Translations under genes and position numbers: made by a program | In this document: positions 17,712 through 25,378 of the stretch, piece after piece | How the letters are laid out: each line of letters starts with the position of its first letter | Position numbering within the stretch: the stretch's first letter is position 1 | The notes under the pieces: generated by a model | Told to the model about the DNA's origin: nothing | The model's input: only the letters and a program-made list of their open reading frames with translations | Databases searched by the model: none | Assembly (NCBI GenBank): GCA_036652815.1 | Contig: JAVVVE010000011.1 | Span: forward strand, 8,105-72,104 | DNA length: 64,000 nucleotides | Origin: SZUA-378 sp036652815 | GTDB lineage: Bacteria; Bacillota; Clostridia; Lachnospirales; Lachnospiraceae | Direction of reading: 5' to 3'

Positions 17712-20399
17712 CTATAATAATTCTCCGTATTTTTTAATAAAAATATTTTTCAAAATGGTAACTAATGTCATGTAGCATAAAATGATCCCAAGCAAGCAAG
17801 GAAAGTAAATGCCTGGTAGACGCACCATACCAAGTAGATTTCCCAGTTTGGTAAAAGGAATCATGGTGCCGATGAGGATCCCGCATGAAGTCAGCAGGGT
17901 AAGCTGCCAGGACGCTCTGCTTTGGATAAATGGGATCTTAGGGCTACGAATCATATGAATCACCAGTGTTTGACTCCAAAGTGATTCGACAAACCAACCG
18001 CTCTGGAATAGCATCATAAAAGCAATCTGTGCGGTTTGGCCAAGGGATTGGTAATTACCGCCTAACATCATCGGACAGATGAAAAAATACATCAGTAGAT
18101 AAAGAGTGATGTCAAAGACCGAACTGGCCGGTCCGATCCACAGCATGAAGGAGCTGATGGATGTAGCGTTCCATTGACGCGGTTTTTTTAGATATTCTGC
18201 ATCTACGTTATCCCATGGGATGGTTAAACAGGAAATATCATAGATGAGATTCAAAGCCAGAATCTGAATCGGCAGCATCGGTAAAAAAGGAAGAAACGCA
18301 CTGGCTACCAATACGGAAAACATATTACCAAAGTTAGAACTTGCGGTCATCTTGATATATTTAATGATATTGGCATAGGTTTTGCGTCCTTCGATAACAC
18401 CGCGTTCCAGCACCATTAAGTCTTTTTCCAATAAAATAATATTGGCAGTTTCTTTGGCAATATCGACAGCACTATCTACACTAATTCCCACATCAGCAGC
18501 TTTCATAGCAGCCGCATCATTGATACCGTCTCCCATGAAACCGACGGTATGACCATTCTTACGAAGTATCCCCACCACTCTGGCTTTTTGGGCAGGAGAA
18601 AGCTTGGCAAAAACGCTGACGTGCTCAACGAGGTCACAGAGCTGTTCGTCTGTTTGCTCTTCTATCTCCGAACCCAGTAATAGATGCTCGGCATCGATGC
18701 CTACCTGTCTGCAGATACAGCGGGTCACAGAAGCATTGTCTCCGGTCAGGATCTTGACGTCAACACCATATTCATGCAAAGCCTGTATAGAACTTAAGGT
18801 ACTGTCTTTAGGCGGGTCGAGGAATGCAAGATACCCCATCAGCACCATCTCACTTTCATCGGCTACTGAAAAAGTATCGATGGGAGAAGGGTTTGACTTT
18901 TGTGCCACGGCCAATACGCGCAGACCATCAGTGTTGTATGTCCCCACGGTTTGTAATATTTCTGTTTTAATCGCCTCTGTAATGGGCTTTATAACACCCT
19001 GATATTCTACAAAAGAGCAGATGGATAACATTTCCTCTACCGCACCTTTTGTAATCAACTGAGTTTTTCCTTCTTTTGATACCACCACACTCATGCGTCG
19101 CCGACTAAAATCAAAGGGAATCTCATCTACTTTTTGATAGCCGTTCCACGTTTCAGACAATGCGTGCTCTGTAGCATAGTGAATGACAGCAATATCCATC
19201 AGATTTTTAAGTCCGGTTTGATGTGAACTGTTAATAAAAGCATGGCGCAAGACACGCTCATCTTCTTTTCCGTGAATATCCAAAGAGTGCATCAATACGA
19301 CTTTATCCTGCGTTAAGGTCCCTGTCTTGTCACTGCAGAGGATGTCCATGGCACCTAGATTTTGAATCGCATTCAAATCTTTTACGATGACCTGATGCTT
19401 GGACATAGATACTGCCCCGCGTGCAAGATTGGCAGATACCAGCATCGGCAGCATCTCAGGAGTCAGTCCTACTGCTACAGAGAGTGAAAAAAGAAATGCC
19501 TGTAGCCAGTCACCCTTGGTAAAACCATTCACAAATAAAACGATGGGTACCATAATTAACATAAAGCGAATCAGTATAAAGGAGACTGAATTTACACCTT
19601 TTTCAAAGCTGGTAAGTGGTTTTTTGCCGGTAATCTCATGAACCATGGATCCAAATATTGTTTCATCACCAATCAGAATAACGATAGCAGTGGCGGCACC
19701 ACTAATCACATTACTGCCTGTAAAGGCGAGATTATGGCAGTCCAAAGGACTTGTGACAGCACTGCTTTCTTTTTCGGCTGATTTTTCACAGGGGTCGCTT
19801 TCTCCGGTAAGTGCCGATTGGCTGATAAACAGATCTTTGGACTGTAGGATGCGTAAGTCTGCCGGTACCATATCGCCGGCGGCAAGATATACGATATCAC
19901 CCACTACAAGCTCACGGATAGGCAGCTCGATGCGATCGGTCTGTTTGCGTTTGACTGCAATCGTAGTTTCTACCATCGCACTTAGGTGTTCGGCGGCTTT
20001 GCCGGAACGAGATTCCTGAACAAAGCGGAGTAATCCACTTATGGTAACCATGGTTATAATGATAATGACTGCGACAGGATCTCCTTCGCCGGGCGCGGCG
20101 ATTATGACATCTGTGATAAGAGATACTGCGGCCAGTATAAACAGAACGATGGTAAAGGGATTAATAAAGGCTTGTATCAACTGCTGTATATAACTGTTTT
20201 TTTTCTGAGGAGTAATCTTATTTTCCCCATATTGTTTTCGCATGGTTTCCACAACTTCGGGTTCATAACCATGATAAGTATTATTAAATTTAGCAAAGAG
20301 AGCGTCTTCTGTATTTTTAGCCGCCCATAACAGCCGAGTATTTGGCTCGTTTGTTTGTAGTATTTGTGTAGAATGATTCTGTAATTTTGTCTGATTCAT
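17712..20399 (-). CDS. mgtA: Mg2+-translocating P-type ATPase (MgtA/MgtB type)
   Basis: An 895-residue P3B-type ATPase that imports Mg2+ driven by ATP. It has the cation-ATPase N-terminal domain, paired helices before and after the actuator loop (ALTGES), the phosphorylation motif SDKTGTLT with D357, the hinge GDGINDAAAMKAADVGI, and a C-terminal bundle containing IPWDNVD, which is typical of MgtA and distinguishes it from Ca2+ pumps. The length is typical of MgtA. The start has AGGAGG within 16 bases. The gene has its own consensus promoter and a leader of about 215 bases that contains a small ORF, so Mg2+-responsive attenuation is likely. Confidence 0.95.
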   Translation of the reverse strand: MNQTKLQNHSTQILQTNEPNTRLLWAAKNTEDALFAKFNNTYHGYEPEVVETMRKQYGENKITPQKKNSYIQQLIQAFINPFTIVLFILAAVSLITDVIIAAPGEGDPVAVIIIITMVTISGLLRFVQESRSGKAAEHLSAMVETTIAVKRKQTDRIELPIRELVVGDIVYLAAGDMVPADLRILQSKDLFISQSALTGESDPCEKSAEKESSAVTSPLDCHNLAFTGSNVISGAATAIVILIGDETIFGSMVHEITGKKPLTSFEKGVNSVSFILIRFMLIMVPIVLFVNGFTKGDWLQAFLFSLSVAVGLTPEMLPMLVSANLARGAVSMSKHQVIVKDLNAIQNLGAMDILCSDKTGTLTQDKVVLMHSLDIHGKEDERVLRHAFINSSHQTGLKNLMDIAVIHYATEHALSETWNGYQKVDEIPFDFSRRRMSVVVSKEGKTQLITKGAVEEMLSICSFVEYQGVIKPITEAIKTEILQTVGTYNTDGLRVLAVAQKSNPSPIDTFSVADESEMVLMGYLAFLDPPKDSTLSSIQALHEYGVDVKILTGDNASVTRCICRQVGIDAEHLLLGSEIEEQTDEQLCDLVEHVSVFAKLSPAQKARVVGILRKNGHTVGFMGDGINDAAAMKAADVGISVDSAVDIAKETANIILLEKDLMVLERGVIEGRKTYANIIKYIKMTASSNFGNMFSVLVASAFLPFLPMLPIQILALNLIYDISCLTIPWDNVDAEYLKKPRQWNATSISSFMLWIGPASSVFDITLYLLMYFFICPMMLGGNYQSLGQTAQIAFMMLFQSGWFVESLWSQTLVIHMIRSPKIPFIQSRASWQLTLLTSCGILIGTMIPFTKLGNLLGMVRLPGIYFPCLLGIILCYMTLVTILKNIFIKKYGELL

Positions 20400-20459
20400 G
20401 TCAAGACCTCCTTATTGTTTTAAAAGAAAGGGTGGCATAAACCGTCGGAATCTATTAAC

Positions 20460-20558
20460 TTATAGGGAGAAAAATGGATACAGAAAGAACTGCTTCATTT
20501 TTCTCTCGGGTATGACCGGATCCGGCGGTTGTTTGCCGGTACTACTTCCTGCGTCCAT
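20460..20558 (-). CDS. Putative mgtA leader peptide (32 residues)
   Basis: A short reading frame between the mgtA promoter and the mgtA start. It has a near-perfect ribosome site (AGGAGGTGAG at 20573-20564) 9 bases before its ATG, as strong as any real gene here. The peptide begins MDAGSSTG and contains PPDPVIPER at residues 11-19, then an aromatic tail ending YPFFSL. Pro/acidic runs near the start are the feature by which the enterobacterial MgtL leader senses low Mg2+ through ribosome destabilisation. The similarity is in composition and position only. A hairpin lies within its second half. Confidence 0.7.
   Translation of the reverse strand: MDAGSSTGKQPPDPVIPERKMKQFFLYPFFSL
20467..20505 (-). 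promoter_or_regulatory. Hairpin inside the mgtA leader peptide coding region
   Basis: A perfect 10-base inverted repeat, GAGAAAAATG (RNA 5' arm, genomic 20505-20496) with CATTTTTCTC (20476-20467), plus inner CAG/CTG pairing. It spans codons about 18-30 of the leader peptide, just after the PPDP codons, so a translating ribosome would block it. A second, smaller stem CCGGC/GCCGG (20539-20522) covers the PPDP region. Neither is followed by a U-run, so an intrinsic terminator is not evident. Confidence 0.6.
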
Positions 20559-20620
20559 GTTTTCTCACCTCCTATGCTCAAAATATCTATCATCAAATCC
20601 CAAAGGGATACAAGTATTGA

Positions 20621-20649
20621 ATTATAAGGCTCTAAAAAACCTTTGTCAA
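20621..20649 (-). promoter_or_regulatory. Consensus promoter of mgtA
   Basis: On the reverse strand a perfect TTGACA (20649-20644), 17 bases and a perfect TATAAT (20626-20621). The predicted transcript begins near 20613, which gives a leader of about 215 bases before mgtA. Confidence 0.88.
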
Positions 20650-20805
20650 TCATTTTATTTGCCTTGCTATGTAAAATGTAATATACTATTTTACGGAAAG
20701 TGATAATTATTCCGGATGCGAAATCTGTCGCAGAATAGACGTGAGATGAATATACTGGTGTAGAGAGGCAGAGGGTTCTTTTGTGTCGCTGAAAGGAGAA
20801 TGATT

Positions 20806-21084
20806 ATGTCGATGCCGGTTATTATCCCAAGTACCATTACTGTTACACAAGCAATCTCGGATATGATTGAGTCGGTCGCTATGGAAGAAAGTGGATTATC
20901 TCATATTCTTAATGCAGAGGGTGAAAAGATTCAAAAAATAGCAACGATGTCCGACGTGACGCCGGAACAACTGCTGGCAGTCAATGATTCAGTGCAAGCC
21001 ACGGTGGATGCGATCAGTTACTTGGAGATTATCTTACAGGGTAAACTAAAGCTGTTCCAATGCTCCTATTGTCGTATCAACTGA
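20806..21084 (+). CDS. Small protein with LSHILNAEGEKIQ motif, unknown function
   Basis: A 92-residue predicted soluble, helical protein. The segment IxxMIESVAxEESGLSHILNAEGEKIQK is a motif I associate with short clostridial and bacillar proteins, some near spore or exosporium components, but no function is established. The tail has two cysteines (CSYC). AAAGGAG at 20792-20798 fits the ATG at 20806 better than the ATG at 20800, and 20812 is a further alternative. It is divergent from the mgtA leader and 60 bases upstream of the amylase gene. Both neighbours look unrelated to it. Confidence 0.7.
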   Translation: MSMPVIIPSTITVTQAISDMIESVAMEESGLSHILNAEGEKIQKIATMSDVTPEQLLAVNDSVQATVDAISYLEIILQGKLKLFQCSYCRIN

Positions 21085-21143
21085 CACAACTCAACGGGTA
21101 GGTATTAAAAACCGGTGCAGGTAAGTGGGAAAGGATGATTATT

Positions 21144-22607
21144 ATGGCGGATAACGGAACGATATTACAATATTTTGAATGGTACTTGGAGGACAACGCT
21201 TCTCTATGGAGATGTGTAAAGGAAGAAGCTGTGAAACTGGCACAAAGTGGGATTACAGCAGTGTGGTTGCCACCGGCTTATAAAGGGGCAGGTGGCATCC
21301 ATGACGTGGGATATGGGGTATACGATGTGTATGACCTGGGAGAATTTGACCAGAAAGGTTCTGTTCCAACGAAATATGGAACCAAAACTGAGTATCTGGA
21401 GGCGATTCAGGCATTGCATCATGCCCATATTCAAGTGTATGCAGATATTGTGCTGAATCATAAGATGGGAGCCGATGAGACAGAAGAGATCAAAGTCGAG
21501 GCGGTTAATCAGGATAACAGAGCACAGGAAACCTCCGGCACACAAACGATTACAGCTTGGACAAAATATACTTTTCCGGGAAGAAATGGAAAATACTCTG
21601 ATTTTAAATGGAATGCCACTCATTTTTCGGGAGTGGATTGGGATGAGAGAAATAAAAAAAGCCAGATCTATTTGATGTCCGGTAAGGAATGGAATCGTGA
21701 TGTAGATACAGAGCATGCCAACTATGATTATCTAATGGGAACAGATTTAGATTTTGATAATAAAGAAGTATTGGCAGAATTAGAACGATGGGGCGAATGG
21801 TATCTAAAGACAACGGGTGTGGATGGAGTGCGTTTGGATGCGGTAAAGCACATTGATTCGGATTTTTATAAGGACTGGCTTCCCAAGATGAGAACCGCAT
21901 TGCAGAAAGAATTATTTGCAGTGGGAGAATATTGGAAACCGGAAAAATATACGTTAGAAGAATATCTTTCGGATGTGATAGGAAATATGTCTTTATTTGA
22001 TGTGCCCCTGCATTTTAATTTTTATCATGCTTCGCAGGAAAAGGAACGTTATGACTTAAGACGAATCTTTGATGGAAGTCTGGTTGCAGAGAATCCGGTG
22101 AAAGCAGTTACTTTTGTAGACAATCATGATACTCAGCCGGGACAGGCTCTGCAGTCTTTTGTGGAAAGTTGGTTTAAACCACTTGCCTATGCACTTGTGT
22201 TATTAAGAACAACGGGCTATCCTTGTGTGTTTTATGGAGATTACTATGGTATTGTACATGACAAGGTAGCAGCACTCTCTATCCTGCCGTCCTTGATTCA
22301 AGTGAGAAGAACCTGCATCTATGGGCAGCAGCATGATTATTTTGAGGATGCCCATGCGATTGGGTGGACTTACGAAGGAGATGAGGAACATGCTATGTCG
22401 GGAGCTGCGATTCTTATGAGTAATTGTGGTGTACAGACCAAGCGGATGTATCTGGGGAAGAAGCATGCTAACTGCGAGTTTTATAATATCTGTGGGGCAC
22501 CGGAGGATATCTCTCTGGTGGATGCGGATGGCTATCTTACCTGCATGGTCAGGGAGATGTCGGTAGCGGTATATATCTCCGGGAGTAAAAAGGATAGGAT
22601 ATTTTGA
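21144..22607 (+). CDS. Cytoplasmic alpha-amylase (GH13)
   Basis: A 487-residue alpha-amylase of the GH13_5 type. It starts at NGTILQYFEWY without a signal peptide, so it acts on internal maltodextrin or glycogen-like glucan. Catalytic residues: nucleophile D232 (GVRLDAVKH), acid/base E262 (VGEYW) and D329 (VDNHDTQPGQ). The spacing is the same as in the Bacillus liquefying enzymes. The ATG at 21144 is preferred over that at 21135, because the GGGAAAGGA box abuts the earlier ATG. It fits with the phosphorylase, malQ and ABC transporter genes further along the window. Confidence 0.95.
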   Translation: MADNGTILQYFEWYLEDNASLWRCVKEEAVKLAQSGITAVWLPPAYKGAGGIHDVGYGVYDVYDLGEFDQKGSVPTKYGTKTEYLEAIQALHHAHIQVYADIVLNHKMGADETEEIKVEAVNQDNRAQETSGTQTITAWTKYTFPGRNGKYSDFKWNATHFSGVDWDERNKKSQIYLMSGKEWNRDVDTEHANYDYLMGTDLDFDNKEVLAELERWGEWYLKTTGVDGVRLDAVKHIDSDFYKDWLPKMRTALQKELFAVGEYWKPEKYTLEEYLSDVIGNMSLFDVPLHFNFYHASQEKERYDLRRIFDGSLVAENPVKAVTFVDNHDTQPGQALQSFVESWFKPLAYALVLLRTTGYPCVFYGDYYGIVHDKVAALSILPSLIQVRRTCIYGQQHDYFEDAHAIGWTYEGDEEHAMSGAAILMSNCGVQTKRMYLGKKHANCEFYNICGAPEDISLVDADGYLTCMVREMSVAVYISGSKKDRIF

Positions 22608-22615
22608 ACATGAGT

Positions 22616-22633
22616 GTCAAATAATTATTTGAC
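22616..22633. promoter_or_regulatory. Perfect 18-base palindrome (candidate operator)
   Basis: GTCAAATAATTATTTGAC is its own reverse complement and overlaps the -35 box of the promoter at 22629-22657. It is a candidate repressor site for the downstream membrane protein. The regulator is unknown. Confidence 0.6.
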
Positions 22634-22657
22634 TAATTATGCCAAAAGGTCTATAAT
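22629..22657 (+). promoter_or_regulatory. Promoter of the membrane protein at 22695
   Basis: TTGACT (22629-22634), 17 bases and a perfect TATAAT (22652-22657), 37 bases before the ATG. Confidence 0.85.
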
Positions 22658-22694
22658 TCTTTAATAAAACACTTATGAGAGAAGGAGAAAAGAA

Positions 22695-23126
22695 ATGGAA
22701 GCAAAAGGAAAAACACTAATGAAGGTAGTTAGTATTGTCATGATCGTAGGCTCTGTTCTGGGGATTATAGCAGCCATTATTATGTTAATCGGTGGTGGAG
22801 CAGTTGCAGCAATTGGTGGAGCAAGCGGCTTAGAAGGCAGTGGCGTGGTAGGGGGAACACTGATCGGACTATCAATCGTTACCATTGTAGTAGGAGTCAT
22901 AGAACTGTTGGCCGGTATCTTTGGCGTAAAAGAATGTGGTAATGTAGAGATGGCACCAAAGTGTTTTAAATATGGTATTGTTCTTATTATTTTAGTTGCT
23001 GTTGAGATTATATTTTCTATAGTTACAGGTGGATTTAAAATTATGGATCTTTTGGGATTTCTATTTCCTGTTCTGTATACGTTAGCAGCTAATATGAATA
23101 AACAAACAAACAGCATAACAGACTGA
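22695..23126 (+). CDS. Four-helix integral membrane protein, unknown function
   Basis: A 143-residue protein with about four membrane helices (about 10-37, 50-77, 90-110 and 116-132) and a glycine/alanine-rich first half. The short CGN-x-EM-x-PKC loop between helices has two cysteines. I do not recognise a named family. The AAGGAG box and consensus promoter support a real, separately controlled gene. A terminator follows at 23169, so this is a one-gene unit whose promoter carries an 18-base palindrome. Confidence 0.8.
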   Translation: MEAKGKTLMKVVSIVMIVGSVLGIIAAIIMLIGGGAVAAIGGASGLEGSGVVGGTLIGLSIVTIVVGVIELLAGIFGVKECGNVEMAPKCFKYGIVLIILVAVEIIFSIVTGGFKIMDLLGFLFPVLYTLAANMNKQTNSITD

Positions 23127-23168
23127 TACATACAGAAATAAACGTGAAGATAGATACATAAGCGAAAG

Positions 23169-23201
23169 AAGAAGTGAGCACATCGGCTGACTTCTTTTTT
23201 T
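23169..23201 (+). terminator. Rho-independent terminator
   Basis: The stem AAGAAGT-x-AGC pairs with GCT-x-ACTTCTT (23169-23196, one G-G mismatch, 6-base loop), followed by a run of seven T. It ends the 22695-23126 transcript. Confidence 0.85.
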
Positions 23202-23226
23202 CATCTGACAGACAGAAAGGAATCCT

Positions 23227-24348
23227 ATGGGAAATATTGTTGATTATGTAAAAGAAATCGGAAAAATCAGCTTGGCAAAGAGACCTTTTAATTCAGTTGA
23301 CAGCTTGGTATTGTCTGAATTATCTTATTTTAAATATGATGATATCCTTTCAGAATCAAAGGAAGAACAGGAAGGGTTGACTATGTGGGAGATTAGCCAT
23401 ATAGAAGATTTGGATCGACTGTTTCAGGGGTTGATGGATGTATCTGAAAACAGAGCACTACTGCTGGCGGTAGCTAATAGTAGAAGATTTGGCAAGATGC
23501 GCCTTAAATATTATGTCAACCGCATTGATAGAGAGCACGAATCGCAATTCTCAGCAGTCACTTTTTTTCTGGAAGCAGACAATATTTATATTGCCTTTCG
23601 TGGAACCGATGAAACGCTCATAGGATGGAAAGAGGATTTTAATATGGGATTCTTAAGTCCGGTTCCGGCACAGAGTGCAGGGTTAGCCTATCTGGAATCA
23701 GTTACAGCCAAGTTTCAGGGAGACTGCTATGTGGGTGGACATTCTAAGGGTGGTAATATAGCTGTCTATGCTGCCATGCAGGCATCATTGCCGATTCAAA
23801 AGAGAATACGCAAAATTTACAGTCATGATGGACCCGGTTTTAAGGATGCCATATTTGATACGAAGGGGTATCAGGCTGTCAAGGATAAGATCTGTAAGCT
23901 GATTCCGAGTTCTTCTATCGTTGGTTTACTGTTACAGCATCAAGAAGAGCATCGTGTAGTCCGCAGCAGTAAGTTAGGAGTCTTACAGCATGATCCGCTG
24001 ACCTGGATCGTAGAGAAGGGAGATTATCTCTATCTGGATGAAGTAGACAAAAAGGCACTGCTTACGAATCAAACACTGAATCAATGGATCGCTTCTATGA
24101 CAGAAGATGCCAGAAAAGAACTGGTGGACATCATCTTTGGGATCTTAGAAGCAAGTGATTTAGATACTACCAGTGCTTTTACAGAGGAATGGCGGAGCGC
24201 ACTGACTGCCATTATCAATGCCGGAAAAGGCATCGATGAAGAGACGGGCATCCTTTTAAAGGAGACCTTTAGGCAATTGATACACATGGGAAGAGAGAAC
24301 CTGAAAGCACAATTACACACAACTTATCTCTCACAATCGGACACTTAA
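23227..24348 (+). CDS. DUF2974 (Mbeg1-like) alpha/beta-hydrolase
   Basis: A 373-residue cytoplasmic protein. The N-terminal region VDSLVLSELSYFKY and the central FRGTDETLIGWKEDFNM followed by GGHSKGGNIAVYAAM (nucleophile S173) are hallmarks of the DUF2974/Mbeg1-like lipase-fold family. Its substrate is unknown, and no signal peptide is present. AGAAAGGA precedes the ATG. It may be transcribed by read-through or from a weak promoter after the terminator at 23169. Confidence 0.88.
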   Translation: MGNIVDYVKEIGKISLAKRPFNSVDSLVLSELSYFKYDDILSESKEEQEGLTMWEISHIEDLDRLFQGLMDVSENRALLLAVANSRRFGKMRLKYYVNRIDREHESQFSAVTFFLEADNIYIAFRGTDETLIGWKEDFNMGFLSPVPAQSAGLAYLESVTAKFQGDCYVGGHSKGGNIAVYAAMQASLPIQKRIRKIYSHDGPGFKDAIFDTKGYQAVKDKICKLIPSSSIVGLLLQHQEEHRVVRSSKLGVLQHDPLTWIVEKGDYLYLDEVDKKALLTNQTLNQWIASMTEDARKELVDIIFGILEASDLDTTSAFTEEWRSALTAIINAGKGIDEETGILLKETFRQLIHMGRENLKAQLHTTYLSQSDT

Positions 24349-24358
24349 GTGTTATAAT
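24330..24358 (+). promoter_or_regulatory. Possible promoter with internal 12-base palindrome
   Basis: A perfect TATAAT (24353-24358) follows a weak -35 (CTCACA, 24330-24335) with a 17-base spacer. The palindrome ACACTTAAGTGT (24341-24352) fills the spacer and abuts the -10. It drives the sulfite reductase-like gene. Confidence 0.5.
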
Positions 24359-24403
24359 CAATTTATCAACCGTGCAAAAAAGAAAAGTGAGGAAAAGAGT
24401 GAT

Positions 24404-25321
24404 ATGGCATGTACATTAAAACCGGAAGACATCAAGAGAGTAAAAGATTTGGGTTTTTTAAACAATAAAGGAACTGATTATTTTAATGGACGGGTAATTA
24501 CTGTAAACGGTAAAATCACAGCAGATCAGAGTATTGCCATTGCAGAAGCGGCAAAAAAATACGGAGATGGAACTGTCTGTTATACGACACGTCTGACGGT
24601 AGAATGTCCGGGTATCCATTACGATCATATTGAGCCTTTTATCAAAACTATGGCGGAGAGTGGTTTGGTAACGGGAGGCACAGGTGCCAGGGTAAGACCG
24701 GTTGTTTCTTGCAAGGGAACTACCTGTCAATATGGACTGTTGGATTCTTTTGCCTTATCACAGAAAATTCATGATGCTTTTTATACAGGGTATCATGACG
24801 TATCATTGCCCCATAAATTTAAAATAGCAGTCGGGGGATGTCCTAACAATTGCGTAAAACCGGATCTGAATGACCTTGGTATCGTTGGACAATTGGTACC
24901 TAACTATGACAAAGATTGCTGCAAGGGATGTAAAAAATGTCAGGTGTCATCTGTTTGTCCGACCGGAGCAGCAAAGCTGGAAGAGGGAGTTTTAAAAATC
25001 GACAAGGAGATTTGCAACAACTGCGGGCGCTGCGTGGAAAAGTGTCCCTTTGACTGCATGAAAGAAGGCACCTATGGATACAAGGTCTATATCGGAGGCA
25101 GATGGGGTAAGTCAGTTGCCAGAGGACGTATGGTGAAGCATCTGTTTACCGATGAAGCAGAGGTGCTCTCTTTTGTAGAAAAAGCGATTCTGCTATTTAG
25201 AGAGCAGGGTAAAACAGGGGAGCGTTTTGCGACCACGATTGAACGTCTGGGATTTGACAATGTGGAATTACAATTACTGGGAAATGAAATCCTAGAGAGG
25301 AAGCAGATGATACTGGAATGA
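24404..25321 (+). CDS. Siroheme sulfite/nitrite reductase-like protein with ferredoxin domain
   Basis: A 305-residue single-chain reductase. It has an N-terminal ferredoxin-like half-domain (about 20-90), the siroheme/[4Fe-4S] ligand cysteines C103-x4-C108 and C146-x3-C150, then an inserted ferredoxin module (about 168-220) with two cysteine clusters (C173, C176, C179, C185 and C204, C207, C210, C214), and a C-terminal return segment. This matches the short clostridial (AsrC-like) sulfite reductases that reduce sulfite to sulfide. The following operon makes the precursor of siroheme, its expected cofactor, which supports the call. Whether sulfite or nitrite is the substrate is not decided by sequence. 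Confidence 0.88.
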   Translation: MACTLKPEDIKRVKDLGFLNNKGTDYFNGRVITVNGKITADQSIAIAEAAKKYGDGTVCYTTRLTVECPGIHYDHIEPFIKTMAESGLVTGGTGARVRPVVSCKGTTCQYGLLDSFALSQKIHDAFYTGYHDVSLPHKFKIAVGGCPNNCVKPDLNDLGIVGQLVPNYDKDCCKGCKKCQVSSVCPTGAAKLEEGVLKIDKEICNNCGRCVEKCPFDCMKEGTYGYKVYIGGRWGKSVARGRMVKHLFTDEAEVLSFVEKAILLFREQGKTGERFATTIERLGFDNVELQLLGNEILERKQMILE

Positions 25322-25323
25322 CA

Positions 25324-25352
25324 TTGTATGTTTCTGTAGGTTCATGTACAAT
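25324..25352 (+). promoter_or_regulatory. Promoter of the hem operon
   Basis: TTGTAT (25324-25329), 17 bases and TACAAT (25347-25352), 26 bases before the hemA start. It allows expression independent of the sulfite reductase gene. Confidence 0.65.
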
Positions 25353-25378
25353 AACAGAGAAATACAAGGAGAAAAACA

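Noticed and set aside
20400..20620. M-box (ykoK) Mg2+ riboswitch upstream of mgtA
   Set aside because: I looked for the conserved GGTGAGGCTCC-like and GCTGCCGCCC-like blocks and did not find them. The leader holds a small ORF instead.
20398..20703. 101-residue forward frame across the mgtA leader
   Set aside because: Antisense to the leader peptide and hairpins. It has no ribosome site, and the strand logic (promoter, SD) points the other way.
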